Below the pieces are notes generated by a model. It ran no database searches. It had not been told where the DNA came from and was given only the letters and a program-made list of their open reading frames with translations. Below are positions 53,754 through 61,785 of a DNA stretch of 64,000 bases, in pieces. Origin of the DNA: Caldilineaceae bacterium (GTDB lineage: Bacteria > Chloroflexota > Anaerolineae > Caldilineales > Caldilineaceae); NCBI GenBank assembly GCA_026645575.1, contig JAPKMW010000001.1, positions 303,300-367,299 of the forward strand, in the 5' to 3' direction. The position numbers were made by a program, and so were the translations under genes. Numbering within the stretch: position 1 is the stretch's first letter; each line of letters opens with the position of its first letter.

Positions 53754-55388
53754 ATGCCTACCTTTGATGTTCTCATTCAAAATGCCCGCGTGGTTGACGG
53801 CACAGGCAACCCCTGGTTCTATGGCGATGTCGCGCTGACCGGCGACCGCATTGCTGCTGTCACCCCGCCAGGGCAGATTGCCGTCGACCAGGTGGGCGAA
53901 ACCGTGGACGCCACTGGCATGGTCGTCTGCCCCGGTTTTATCGATATTCAGAGCCATGCCATCCTGTGGTTAATGCGAGATGGTCGTTGTTTGTCCAAGA
54001 TTACGCAGGGTGTCACTACCGAGATTATGGGCGAAGCCTGGACGCCAGCGCCGATGGGGGGCCGCGTCGATTACACTGAGTCGATTGTGAACAGTACACT
54101 ATTGAAACAAATGCCGGAGTGGGTTGAGCGCATCAAGGGCTGGACGAAGTTCCGCAACTGGCTGGAAGCGATGATCGACCACGGTGTTTCGCCCAATATC
54201 GGCTCCTTCCTGGGCGGCGGCACCTTGCGTGAATATGCCAAAGGTATGGAGATGGGCCGCGCCACCGCCGACGAACTGGCCGTTATGGAACGGGTCATGG
54301 CCGAGTCGATGGAAGGGGGCGCCTTTGGCGTCTCCTACGCGCTCATCTACCCGCCGGACTGCTATGTCGAGACTGACGAACTGGTACAGGTCTGCAAAAC
54401 GGTCGCTCGCTACAATGGCGTTTACATCACCCACATTCGCTCCGAGGCTGGTCTGTTACTAGAGGCGATGAATGAGGCTATCGAAATCGGCAAGCGGGCC
54501 AACGTGCCGGTGGAGATTTATCACCTCAAGGCATCGGGGCGCAACAACTGGCATCTCATGCCCGCCACCATCGACCTGATCAACCGTGCCCGTGCCGAAG
54601 GGGTCGATATTACGGCGGACATGTACCCCTATGCCGCTTCCGGCACCGGCTTGACATCGATTTTGCCACCTTGGGCAGCGGCGGACGGCAAGTTCTATGA
54701 CAACCTGCGCGACCCGGTTATGCGCGCCAAAATCAAGGCCGAAGCGCTCAACCCCTCTGGCGATTGGGAGGCGATGGTGCAGGAGAATGGCCCCGAAAAT
54801 GTCATGCCGGTTGGCTTCTACAAACCAGAGAACAAACAATATGTGGGCCGACGGTTAGCCGCCATTGCCGCTGAACGGGGGCAGGATTGGGTGGACGCCG
54901 CGATGGATCTGCTCTTGAGCGAAGAGCAGCGCATCGGCACCATCTATTTCAGCATGAACGAAGAGAATCTCAAACTGCAACTGCGCCAACCGTGGATCAA
55001 GATCTCCACCGACGCCGGTGGTTTTGACCCGGCGTGGGGCAAGGCATGGGGGCCGATCCACCCACGTGGCTACGGCACTTATCCCCGCGTATTGGGCAAA
55101 TTTGTCCGTGACGAAGGAGTGATCCCGCTGGAAGACGCCGTGCGCAAGATGACTTCAGCGGTGGCCGACCGACTGAGTCTGCGTGATCGTGGTCTGCTGC
55201 GCACGGGTATGGTAGCCGATGTGGTCATCTTTGACCCCGCCACCATCGGCGACCGCGCCACCTTTGAGGAGCCGCATCAACTTTCTGTGGGTGTACGCGA
55301 TGTCTGGGTGAATGGGGTGCGGGTGCTTAAGAACAGTGAGCATACTGGAGCCAAACCGGGACGTATTGTCGATGGACCGGGCCGATAG
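53754..55388 (+). CDS. N-acyl-D-amino-acid deacylase-like amidohydrolase
   Basis: The 544-residue protein starts at an ATG with AAGGAG seven bases upstream. It shows the D-aminoacylase layout: N-terminal beta sandwich (FDVLIQNARVVDGTGNPWF), PGFIDIQSHAILWL, SKITQGVTTEIMGE, THIRSEAGLLLEAMNEAI and YHLKASGRNNW, with a C-terminal strand (GMVADVVIFDPATI). The metal motif usually reads His-x-His; here it is Gln-Ser-His, as in a subgroup of the family, so the metal site may hold one Zn. The expected reaction is removal of an acyl group from N-acyl-D-amino acids or related cyclic amides; the true substrate is not known. No operon partner is evident, and a hairpin follows the stop. Confidence 0.85.
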   Translation: MPTFDVLIQNARVVDGTGNPWFYGDVALTGDRIAAVTPPGQIAVDQVGETVDATGMVVCPGFIDIQSHAILWLMRDGRCLSKITQGVTTEIMGEAWTPAPMGGRVDYTESIVNSTLLKQMPEWVERIKGWTKFRNWLEAMIDHGVSPNIGSFLGGGTLREYAKGMEMGRATADELAVMERVMAESMEGGAFGVSYALIYPPDCYVETDELVQVCKTVARYNGVYITHIRSEAGLLLEAMNEAIEIGKRANVPVEIYHLKASGRNNWHLMPATIDLINRARAEGVDITADMYPYAASGTGLTSILPPWAAADGKFYDNLRDPVMRAKIKAEALNPSGDWEAMVQENGPENVMPVGFYKPENKQYVGRRLAAIAAERGQDWVDAAMDLLLSEEQRIGTIYFSMNEENLKLQLRQPWIKISTDAGGFDPAWGKAWGPIHPRGYGTYPRVLGKFVRDEGVIPLEDAVRKMTSAVADRLSLRDRGLLRTGMVADVVIFDPATIGDRATFEEPHQLSVGVRDVWVNGVRVLKNSEHTGAKPGRIVDGPGR

Positions 55389-55395
55389 GTTACAA

Positions 55396-55434
55396 GCTTG
55401 CTCACAGCTTGTCCATGACCGGCTGTGAGCAAGC
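55396..55434. repeat. Hairpin after the deacylase gene, GTCCATGAC apex
   Basis: GCTTGCTCACAGC (55396-55408) pairs exactly with 55422-55434; the 13-base loop contains GTCCATGACC. There is no T-tract. The convergent xisI gene ends at 55442. Confidence 0.85.
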
Positions 55435-55441
55435 GGTGGCG

Positions 55442-55783
55442 TCAGGCAACGGCAAATTCACCGTAAGCCCGTAGTGGTGGTGGTTGAAAACCAAGCACAA
55501 TCGCGTTATTAGGAACCCCATGTTCTAGAAACCAGGTGGCAATCCCATCTTCGGTCAAATCCTCTTCGATCCAGATTTTGCCATTTTCTAGCGCAACGTG
55601 TAGAACTGTTTTGAGAATGCGGTTATTCTCCTTCCAACCAACTTTACGTACCAAATACTGCTGATGGTCATCATCAAATGCCGTCACAACTCGGTAGGGG
55701 AGGTTGGGTGACCTACGAACGAGCGTCACATATTCGCTCAAAGCTTGCTTGATCAATGTTGAGTATGATTCTATTTGACCCAT
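55442..55783 (-). CDS. xisI: XisI family protein
   Basis: The 113-residue protein has the XisI pattern: an N-terminal helix IESYSTLIKQALSEY, a strand-rich centre DHQQYLVRKVGWKENNRI and KIWIEEDLTEDGIATWFLEHGVP, and a C-terminal VLGFQPPPLR. XisI and XisH were first described as factors needed for excision of the fdxN element in heterocystous cyanobacteria; most copies elsewhere have no such element. The gene overlaps the 3' end of xisH by 13 bases and has GAGGAGA placed for its own start, so the two are translationally linked. No excision-element ends or recombinase are visible nearby. Confidence 0.88.
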   Translation of the reverse strand: MGQIESYSTLIKQALSEYVTLVRRSPNLPYRVVTAFDDDHQQYLVRKVGWKENNRILKTVLHVALENGKIWIEEDLTEDGIATWFLEHGVPNNAIVLGFQPPPLRAYGEFAVA

Positions 55784-56187
55784 TGAACAATCTCCTCTCG
55801 ATCGACATCAACTACTAAAAGCTTTATCTTGCGCCGTTGTATAATTTCATGAGTGCCTTTTCGCAAGAAGAAAGTCTTATATACGTACAGACTGATAGCA
55901 ATATACAGATCGTATTTCAAACCAGCGAGAGTAATCACATCAAAATAGAGATCATATTGTCCGAGCGCTTGCTGTAATTCGCGAATAAACGAACGTCCAG
56001 CAAAAGTTTTAACTTCAACAATAATTTTTGCGCCATCTTTTTCTGCAACAATCGGCTCTCGTTCTGCTACGATGTCAGCATAAATTTCGAGTTCCTCATA
56101 TTCAATCTGAAGAAATTCTGCTGTGATGGCCCAGCCATCCTTGTCGAGGGCATTCTTGACTGCATCATGAATTTTATCTTTTGCCAT
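55771..56187 (-). CDS. xisH: XisH family endonuclease-fold protein
   Basis: The 138-residue protein has the XisH pattern: an N-terminal helix (KDKIHDAVKNALDKDGW), then EREPIVAEKDGAKIIVEVKTFAGRSF and ELQQALGQYDLY. Asp/Glu residues with the EVK motif fit a PD-(D/E)XK nuclease fold. Its role outside cyanobacterial DNA rearrangement is unknown; a toxin-antitoxin-like or defence role with XisI is possible. The ATG at 56187 is six bases after a candidate -10 box and has no ribosome binding site, so the mRNA may be leaderless. The local DNA is AT-rich compared with the flanking genes, in keeping with horizontal transfer. Confidence 0.88.
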   Translation of the reverse strand: MAKDKIHDAVKNALDKDGWAITAEFLQIEYEELEIYADIVAEREPIVAEKDGAKIIVEVKTFAGRSFIRELQQALGQYDLYFDVITLAGLKYDLYIAISLYVYKTFFLRKGTHEIIQRRKIKLLVVDVDREEIVQWVK

Positions 56188-56193
56188 AGGATA

Positions 56194-56223
56194 AGTTTAC
56201 CACAAATAGAAATTCGTTTCTAA
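56194..56223 (-). promoter_or_regulatory. Possible leaderless promoter of xisH-xisI
   Basis: On the minus strand TGGTAAACT gives an extended -10 (TAAACT, 56194-56199) with TTAGAA (56218-56223) at 18 bases. Six bases separate the -10 box from the ATG. Confidence 0.45.
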
Positions 56224-56297
56224 TTGTTGAATTTGGATTTTTTCGTCAAGTAAGGGTGAGTTTCAGGAGAGCATAAAGTAATAGCCAACTTAACCAG

Positions 56298-57077
56298 TTA
56301 TCCTTTGTGTTGCCACTTGCACGGATACGACTCGGCAATCTGGACAAAGCCAAACTTCTCCAAAATCGGGCGGCTCATGGCGCTGGCATCGACGGTGAGG
56401 TATTCGACCTGTCGGCGGATCGCTTCCTGGGTGCGCACGGCCAGGAGCGCCGTATAGAGACCCTGCCCGCGATAATCCGCCAGGGTCGAGCCGCCCCACA
56501 GACTGGCAAACCGGCTGCCCTTCGGGTAATAGATCCAGCCGGCGCTGGCGGCGACCTCGCCCTGATAGGCAACGTAGACGCTCATTTGTGTCGGGTGGTG
56601 ACAGAGCGCATGGGTGAGAAATTCCTCTAACCACGCAAAGTCACCACCCCAAACCGTTTCTTCAATGGTACGTACTAGCGCCAATTCCACCGGGACCGTT
56701 AAGCGCCGAATGGTTTGCCGTGGTGGCTGCAAGAGGGCTGCCGGCGCTTGCGCTAGATCCAGCACCATAATCGCTTCGCTTTCCTCCACGACAAAGCCAT
56801 GCGCCGCCAATCGTGCCACCAAATCGGTGGGTTGATCGTAGTCATAAGCTTTCCACTCAAAGTTCTGCCCTCGTGCCGTGAACCAAGCGATTTGCTCGCG
56901 AATCACCTGGTCGGCATTGGTTTCATCGAGTTGGGAATAGATGATGGTGCCTTCCCCGGTGTCGCCATGAGGAAGCGCGCGAATCAAGTGCGGTAGCACT
57001 TCCCGTTGGCTATCCGGGTAGGTGACGTTAATGCGTTGATCTTGGGTGTAGAGGGTCAAGAGGTCATTGGCTGACAT
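56298..57077 (-). CDS. GNAT family N-acetyltransferase
   Basis: The 259-residue protein has two domains: an N-terminal ~120 residues with degenerate GNAT-like features (DLVARLAAHGFVVEE) and a C-terminal GNAT domain at ~130-250. The latter carries the acetyl-CoA loop DYRGQGLYTALL, preceded by GSRFASLWGGSTL and followed by ILEKFGFVQI. It should transfer an acetyl group from acetyl-CoA to an amine; the substrate is unknown. It starts three bases after the rlmM-like stop codon and is the last gene of the operon AbrB - PIN - purB - rlmM - GNAT. Confidence 0.83.
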   Translation of the reverse strand: MSANDLLTLYTQDQRINVTYPDSQREVLPHLIRALPHGDTGEGTIIYSQLDETNADQVIREQIAWFTARGQNFEWKAYDYDQPTDLVARLAAHGFVVEESEAIMVLDLAQAPAALLQPPRQTIRRLTVPVELALVRTIEETVWGGDFAWLEEFLTHALCHHPTQMSVYVAYQGEVAASAGWIYYPKGSRFASLWGGSTLADYRGQGLYTALLAVRTQEAIRRQVEYLTVDASAMSRPILEKFGFVQIAESYPCKWQHKG

Positions 57078-57079
57078 GA

Positions 57080-58138
57080 CTATCGCGACCCTTTCAGGCG
57101 CAAATAAACTGTGATCTCACTGCGGTTATGAAACAACTGGCGCGCGCCGGCAATCGTGTAGGCTTCCTGTAAAAGCTTGAAGGCATGGTCGATGATGGGC
57201 TGCCGGTTCTGCTCCGGTAGCTTGAGCGTCATGATCACCAGGCCGTGGCGGTAGAGTTGTTTTGCATAGGCAACCATCATCCGGGCCGAATCACGGGCAT
57301 CCATGCGCATGTCATTGACAATCAGGTCAAAGCGATCCGGCTCATCGGCCAGGTATTGTTCGGCGGTCATCCGTTTATGGCGCACGCCTCGATCCGTGGC
57401 AACACGCTGATCGAGGTCGCCAGGGTCTACCGCCGTAACATATTGATCCTTCTGGCGCAGCACACGCGTCCAGCCGCCAGGGGAAGCGCCTAAGTCCAGG
57501 GCGACACCGCGTGGTGGTAGCTGGATCTTAAAAATTTCCAACGCCTCTAATAGCTTAAATTCCGAACGACTCACCTGCCCCTCTTCCCGCGCAAAACGGC
57601 GTACCCCGCCGGCCCAGTTAGAGAGGTTGTTAATGGCAAGGGAGAGACCCAGATAAGCAGCGTAATTCGTATTGTCACTAGTAGCGCAGACGACAGAGAG
57701 AATCTGTTGGGGATTGCGCACATCCAAGGGCGCGCCGCTGCTATTGAGAATTTCAGCAATGGCGTTGTTGAGGTCAAAGGGTTTGTAGGGCAGGTCGGCC
57801 AGGACGCGTGTTTGCACGGAAAAGGGTAGGTCGGGATCGACCAGCGGCAAGACCGCCTCGGTGATATGCTGGCGCAGAATGGCAAGATCGGTGTTGAGCT
57901 TGTTGCGCAGCGGCACAATCTCCTGTACTGGGCAAATGTGGCGGACAAAGATCGGCGGGGCCAGCCGCCAGCGTTCGGCCAGATCGAAAAAGGATTCATT
58001 ACTCCTGACTAACAGCACGCCATCGGCCAGAGGGGTAGTTTGGGCATCGGGCAGCGCTTTGTGTAATTCAGCCAGCGCCAGGTCAAGAAAATCAGCCTCG
58101 GCGGTCAAAATCAGGGTGGGTGCAAGCTCAGTGCTCAT
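57080..58138 (-). CDS. rlmM: RlmM-like 23S rRNA 2'-O-ribose methyltransferase
   Basis: I chose the ATG at 58138 rather than the TTG before it. The 352-residue protein has an N-terminal THUMP-like region (residues ~1-170) and an FtsJ/RrmJ-type methyltransferase domain at ~190-350. The SAM-binding motif is VALDLGASPGGWT. The catalytic Lys-Asp-Lys-Glu set can be read in SRSEFKLLEA, LIVNDMRMD, VIMTLKLPEQ and NRSEITVYL. Length and order fit RlmM, which methylates a cytidine of 23S rRNA; specificity in this organism is inferred. It lies five bases after purB on the same mRNA. Confidence 0.8.
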   Translation of the reverse strand: MSTELAPTLILTAEADFLDLALAELHKALPDAQTTPLADGVLLVRSNESFFDLAERWRLAPPIFVRHICPVQEIVPLRNKLNTDLAILRQHITEAVLPLVDPDLPFSVQTRVLADLPYKPFDLNNAIAEILNSSGAPLDVRNPQQILSVVCATSDNTNYAAYLGLSLAINNLSNWAGGVRRFAREEGQVSRSEFKLLEALEIFKIQLPPRGVALDLGASPGGWTRVLRQKDQYVTAVDPGDLDQRVATDRGVRHKRMTAEQYLADEPDRFDLIVNDMRMDARDSARMMVAYAKQLYRHGLVIMTLKLPEQNRQPIIDHAFKLLQEAYTIAGARQLFHNRSEITVYLRLKGSR

Positions 58139-58143
58139 CAAGG

Positions 58144-59556
58144 TTACTCCGTTGCCACTGGAACGGCGGCGCGCATGGCGGCAGCAACCGCTGTAGCCCG
58201 TTCCGGTGCATCGCCAACATGTTCGGTCGCGTCCAGCAACGTTGGTACGACTGTCGCCGGCACAAAAGTGGTAATGCGTGGGTCAGCGGCCAACAGGTCG
58301 GCCATTGGATTGGATTTCCCTTCTTGTAGCGCGGCCCAAGCCGTCAAACTATGTTCGCGAATGACTTCGTGTAGCGACTGGCGATCGCCACCAGCGCGCA
58401 CTGCTGCCATTAAGACCCGCTCCGTAGCGGCAAAGAGGCCGTAGTCGCGCAGGTTGCGCGCTGTTGGGCCGGACCAGATGCGCAAGCCTTCGACCAGTCC
58501 CTGCGCCCGGCGTAACACCTCGTCGGTCAACAGAAAGGCTTCGGGTAGGAAGAGGCGTCGGTTGGCGGAATCGTCTAAGGTGCGCTCCAGAATGCTCAAG
58601 GCGACATTATCCCACGCAATGCGGGGCAGGGCGGCGACTTGGCGGGTCAAGCTGTCGATATTTTCCGCCGTAATCGGATTGCGTTTGAAGGGCATGGCGC
58701 TCGATCCTACCTGTTTGGCGCCAAAGGGTTCGCTCCACTCACCAATGGGCGGACTTTGCAGAATGCGCAGATCCAGCGCAAATTTATGGAGGCTGGCGCA
58801 GAGACCGCTCAAGGCGTTAAGGATCAACAGATCCTGTTTGCGTGGATAGGTTTGGGTGGCGGCGGGAAAGGCTTGTAATCCCAGCTTGCTCATCACCCGC
58901 TCTTCCAATTGCTGGGCTGTCCAGGTTGATTCTTCCAGCAGTTGTGTGTAGCTGGCGCTGGTGCCGACGGCGCCTTTTAACCCCTTGCCCCGAATGCCGT
59001 TGCGGACACGCTGTAGCTCTTCCCAGTCGATTAACAGATCTTGTCCATACTGTGCCAGGCGATAACCAACCGTGGTCGGTTCAGCCGGCTGGATATGGGT
59101 AAAGGCAATGGCGGGGGTGTGCGCTTCAGCTTCGATGCGGGCCGCCAGTGCGGTCAATAGCTTTTGGAGATGCGCCAGGATGAGATCCAAGGCGTGTTGC
59201 AACCGGAGGGCATCCACATTGTCTAGCACATCCATTGACGTGGCGCCCAGATGAATGATGGCGCCACCGACAGGGCATTGTTCGGCAAAGGTTTTGATTT
59301 CGGCCATTAGATCATGGCGAATTTCCCGCTCAATTTCCTCGGCGCGAGCAATGTCGATCTGCTCCTGGTGGGCGCGTAGATCGGCGACTTGGTCAGTCGT
59401 CACCAGGCCAGCTTCGGCTTGCGCTTCGGCCAAGGCGACCCAAAAGCGGCGCAGCAGGCGGCGCTTTTGGGCTTCACTCCAGATGGTACGCATGGCGTCG
59501 CCGCCATAGCGCCAGGTGAGCGGGGAGAGGTAGGTTTCGTGGTCAAAGGTGGTCAT
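58144..59556 (-). CDS. purB: Adenylosuccinate lyase
   Basis: PurB removes fumarate from adenylosuccinate and from SAICAR in purine synthesis. The 470-residue helical protein contains the fumarase/aspartase signature loop VGSSAMPFKRNPITAE (about residues 290-305), the His of GATSMDVLDN and the His of TPAIAFTHIQPAEPTTVG. Its start codon overlaps the stop codon of the upstream PIN toxin gene in an ATGA arrangement, so translation is probably coupled. The rlmM-like gene follows two to five bases after the stop. This places an essential nucleotide gene behind a toxin-antitoxin pair. Confidence 0.95.
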   Translation of the reverse strand: MTTFDHETYLSPLTWRYGGDAMRTIWSEAQKRRLLRRFWVALAEAQAEAGLVTTDQVADLRAHQEQIDIARAEEIEREIRHDLMAEIKTFAEQCPVGGAIIHLGATSMDVLDNVDALRLQHALDLILAHLQKLLTALAARIEAEAHTPAIAFTHIQPAEPTTVGYRLAQYGQDLLIDWEELQRVRNGIRGKGLKGAVGTSASYTQLLEESTWTAQQLEERVMSKLGLQAFPAATQTYPRKQDLLILNALSGLCASLHKFALDLRILQSPPIGEWSEPFGAKQVGSSAMPFKRNPITAENIDSLTRQVAALPRIAWDNVALSILERTLDDSANRRLFLPEAFLLTDEVLRRAQGLVEGLRIWSGPTARNLRDYGLFAATERVLMAAVRAGGDRQSLHEVIREHSLTAWAALQEGKSNPMADLLAADPRITTFVPATVVPTLLDATEHVGDAPERATAVAAAMRAAVPVATE

Positions 59557-60008
59557 TGCTTGCTTTCTGTATAAAGCCGACGACGAATCTCTTGTAGCAT
59601 TATGCCAGGACGTACTACCTTGATTACAGTGGATAACGGCCAGAAATCCTTCTCATTCAGGGTAACAAGGTATTGACATTGTTGCCCAATCGCCGACGCC
59701 AGGATCGGTGCATCTTTAGGATCAGCATAAGGAAGCGCTTGTTGGATCTGTTCCTGCTGTAGCGGTGGGCCAATCGTAAGCGCATCATTGATCAGAACCC
59801 GCAAGATGGGAAGGGCCGCCGGCAACTTTGCTAATACGTTGCGCTCCGATTCAACACATTCATCAGCAGAAACCCGACCATCAAGCAAGGTTAAATTTGC
59901 CAATTGCAATAAAATATAGCTGGCGCCTTTCTGAGAGAAGGCGCCAGCTATGAGAACTGAGCTATCAAAAAACAGACGGAATGGAACAGTTTCAGGGGTG
60001 GCTTGCAT
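59553..60008 (-). CDS. PIN-domain toxin-like protein upstream of purB
   Basis: The 151-residue protein has a PIN fold with acidic residues in RLFFDSSVLIAGA (about Asp15), VSADECVESER, YADPKDAPILASAI and YLVTLNEKDF. It is expected to cut RNA as the toxin of a VapBC-type pair. It overlaps the end of the AbrB-type gene by 17 bases at its start and purB by four bases at its end. Both overlaps make it part of one tightly coupled operon. Whether it is an active toxin or a regulatory leftover cannot be told from sequence; all expected acidic residues appear to be present. Confidence 0.85.
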   Translation of the reverse strand: MQATPETVPFRLFFDSSVLIAGAFSQKGASYILLQLANLTLLDGRVSADECVESERNVLAKLPAALPILRVLINDALTIGPPLQQEQIQQALPYADPKDAPILASAIGQQCQYLVTLNEKDFWPLSTVIKVVRPGIMLQEIRRRLYTESKQ

Positions 60009-60267
60009 AGCGCTCCTGATATAATTTGCGTCGCTGTTCAGGTAAACCTTCCAATAATTCTTCTAAGCTGATCCCTGCCTCTTCACGTAGGGCTTCCATC
60101 TCTGCAACAAGCTTAGGAATCATTGAGACACGAGGCGTTAGGAAAAAGCTTCCATCACCTAAATCAACTAAGGTCAGTACGTCACCTTCGTTTAGCGCAT
60201 ATTTTTGCCGCAGATCCGCTGGGATTGTCAGCGAACCTTTTGCACGTAATTGCATTGTCGTAACCAT
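59992..60267 (-). CDS. AbrB/SpoVT (MazE/VapB)-type antitoxin
   Basis: I chose the ATG at 60267 (MVTTMQLRAKGS), preceded by GGAGGGG; the frame extends to 60303. The 91-residue protein has an N-terminal swapped-hairpin AbrB DNA-binding domain (MQLRAKGSLTIPADLRQKYAL, then EGDVLTLVDLGDGSFFLTP). A C-terminal helical, acidic tail (MEALREEAGISLEELLEGL) suits toxin binding. It should neutralise the PIN protein and repress the shared promoter. It is the first gene of the operon that continues into purB. Confidence 0.87.
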   Translation of the reverse strand: MVTTMQLRAKGSLTIPADLRQKYALNEGDVLTLVDLGDGSFFLTPRVSMIPKLVAEMEALREEAGISLEELLEGLPEQRRKLYQERYASHP

Positions 60268-60302
60268 TGATTCCCCTCCGATTTTCGGAATTTCTGCTGT
60301 CA

Positions 60303-60331
60303 ATTATAATGATCAGGGCTAAAGAATACAA
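60303..60331 (-). promoter_or_regulatory. Promoter of the AbrB-PIN-purB operon
   Basis: On the minus strand TTGTAT (60326-60331) and a perfect TATAAT (60303-60308) are separated by 17 bases. Transcription would start near 60296, leaving a 29-base leader with a strong ribosome binding site. Confidence 0.6.
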
Positions 60332-60565
60332 TTTCTATTACCGCCGTTTGCATAATCAACAGTTCGCAGTCATGTAGTAGCGTAGTCCAGGGTCAGGTTA
60401 TTGTAATCCCGGCTGCGTTGCGGCTACTGCTCATGGGTTGCTATGCCGAAACTGTCATTGATGCTTCGCTCTGATTACTGAATTTTCGCGACTATCCTGC
60501 CGCTTGTGCGTCATCGCTAATGTAACTTGCGATTGCTCCACCGTACACCAAAGGACAAACACCGA

Positions 60566-60661
60566 ATGGATAAGTTATTACTATTCACCTTACTCATTGT
60601 TGCGCTGGTAGCGTTAAGCGTGATTGATCATATTGCCACCAGTTCCAACGATCAATTGTAA
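60566..60661 (+). CDS. 31-residue single-helix membrane peptide
   Basis: This frame is preceded by AAAGGA about nine bases before the ATG. The product begins with MDK, has one hydrophobic helix (LLLFTLLIVALVALSVI) and ends with a short polar tail (DHIATSSNDQL). Size and layout match many bacterial small membrane proteins that bind and modulate a larger partner. The last ten bases overlap the end of the convergent P1 peptidase gene. The region upstream (60332-60565) has no other gene and includes a remnant AGTCCAGG heptamer near 60379. It could still be chance, but a clean helix, start and ribosome binding site together make it credible. Confidence 0.5.
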   Translation: MDKLLLFTLLIVALVALSVIDHIATSSNDQL

Positions 60662-61719
60662 TTTGCCATGATTGCCTGCAAGCGATCCGCCGGCAATTCG
60701 TAGACCGTGCGCCCTTGCTGCCCGGTCATCGTTTCCGCTGCGCACAGTGCATTCAAAATCGACTCCTCGACCGCTTCCGCCGTGGCGTCAAAGAGCGGGT
60801 CCATTTGCTGGTTGGGGAGCGTTTGCAAAGGAATCAGTCCCGTTGCTGCGACTGGCACATGATTCCCGGTGGCAAAGGCCAGAAAAATATCGCCACTGCC
60901 GTTATAGCCCGTCCCACCGACACGCGCCAATCCCACGGTCGCTCGTTGCGCCAGCCGTTTGCATTGATGCGGGAGCAATGGCGCATCCGTCGCCACCACA
61001 ATAATAATCGACCCATCTGCCTTTGGCCGCTGACGATGCGACGGCACTTGCTCTGTATCAATGGAGCGCCCCACCGGCACGCCATTGACCCGCAGATGAC
61101 GACGGGCGCCATAATTCGCCTGCACCAATGCCCCAATCGTATAACGACCGCTGGGCGTCGTCACCAGACGTGAAGCCGTGCCAATCCCGCCTTTGAACTC
61201 ATGACAGATCATCCCCGTCCCACCGCCGACATTGCCCTCGGCCACTGGCCCACTTTGGGCGTTACTCAGTGCAGCAAAGAGATCTTCTTTGGTCAGGTGA
61301 AAGGCATTAATGTCATTGAGCCAGCCGTCGTAGGTTTCAGCGACGATCGGCAATAAAAATCCGCTCTCCGGGTGTTTCTGAATCTCATGCTCCACCAGTG
61401 CGTCGCGCACTAGTCCGACCTGATGGGTGTTGGTGATCGCAAGCGGCCCACCGATCATGCCCGACTCTTCCAGCCAGTGGACGCCGGTTAACTCGCCATT
61501 GCCGTTGAAGGAGTGATAAGCGCCATAGCATTGGTCTTGATAAGCATCGCCGCCTCGCGGTACAATCACAGTGACACCCGTGCGCGCCACCCGCGGCTCG
61601 TCATAGATCAGCGTTGTGTGGCCGACCAGAATATCGGGAACATCGGTAATGGCATTGTGTTGACCGGTAGGGTACTCACCAATGGTGATGCCCAGGTCGC
61701 GCAGGCGTTGACGTGGCAT
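60652..61719 (-). CDS. P1/DmpA-type aminopeptidase
   Basis: I chose the ATG at 61719 (MPRQRLRDLGI) with AAGGAAAG upstream. The 355-residue protein is of the DmpA/BapA (S58) family. These are self-processing N-terminal nucleophile hydrolases that release N-terminal D- or beta-amino acids. Conserved segments are DVPDILVGHTTL, AITNTHQVG, EGNVGGGTGMICHEFKGG and the cleavage-site motif DGSIIIVVATDAPL. The chain would be cut before Ser237 in that motif to expose it as nucleophile. It appears monocistronic with its own promoter. Together with the D-aminoacylase-like gene it suggests use of unusual amino acids or wall peptides; that link is inference. Confidence 0.88.
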   Translation of the reverse strand: MPRQRLRDLGITIGEYPTGQHNAITDVPDILVGHTTLIYDEPRVARTGVTVIVPRGGDAYQDQCYGAYHSFNGNGELTGVHWLEESGMIGGPLAITNTHQVGLVRDALVEHEIQKHPESGFLLPIVAETYDGWLNDINAFHLTKEDLFAALSNAQSGPVAEGNVGGGTGMICHEFKGGIGTASRLVTTPSGRYTIGALVQANYGARRHLRVNGVPVGRSIDTEQVPSHRQRPKADGSIIIVVATDAPLLPHQCKRLAQRATVGLARVGGTGYNGSGDIFLAFATGNHVPVAATGLIPLQTLPNQQMDPLFDATAEAVEESILNALCAAETMTGQQGRTVYELPADRLQAIMANYN

Positions 61720-61756
61720 AAAACTTTCCTTGTTGTTGATTACAGTCACACATTTT

Positions 61757-61785
61757 AGTATACCACACCAGAACCACTGCGACAA
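61757..61785 (-). promoter_or_regulatory. Promoter of the P1 peptidase gene
   Basis: On the minus strand TTGTCG (61780-61785) and TATACT (61757-61762) are separated by 17 bases, with TGG before the -10 box. The leader is about 30 bases. Confidence 0.6.

Noticed and set aside
53754..55388. Deacylase considered inactive because the first His of the metal motif is Gln
   Set aside because: The other conserved segments are intact and a subgroup of the family seems to share this change, so loss of activity is not supported.
60026..60322. Plus-strand frame of 98 codons opposite the AbrB-type gene
   Set aside because: Ser/Arg-rich shadow of a well-supported gene with its own promoter and ribosome binding site.
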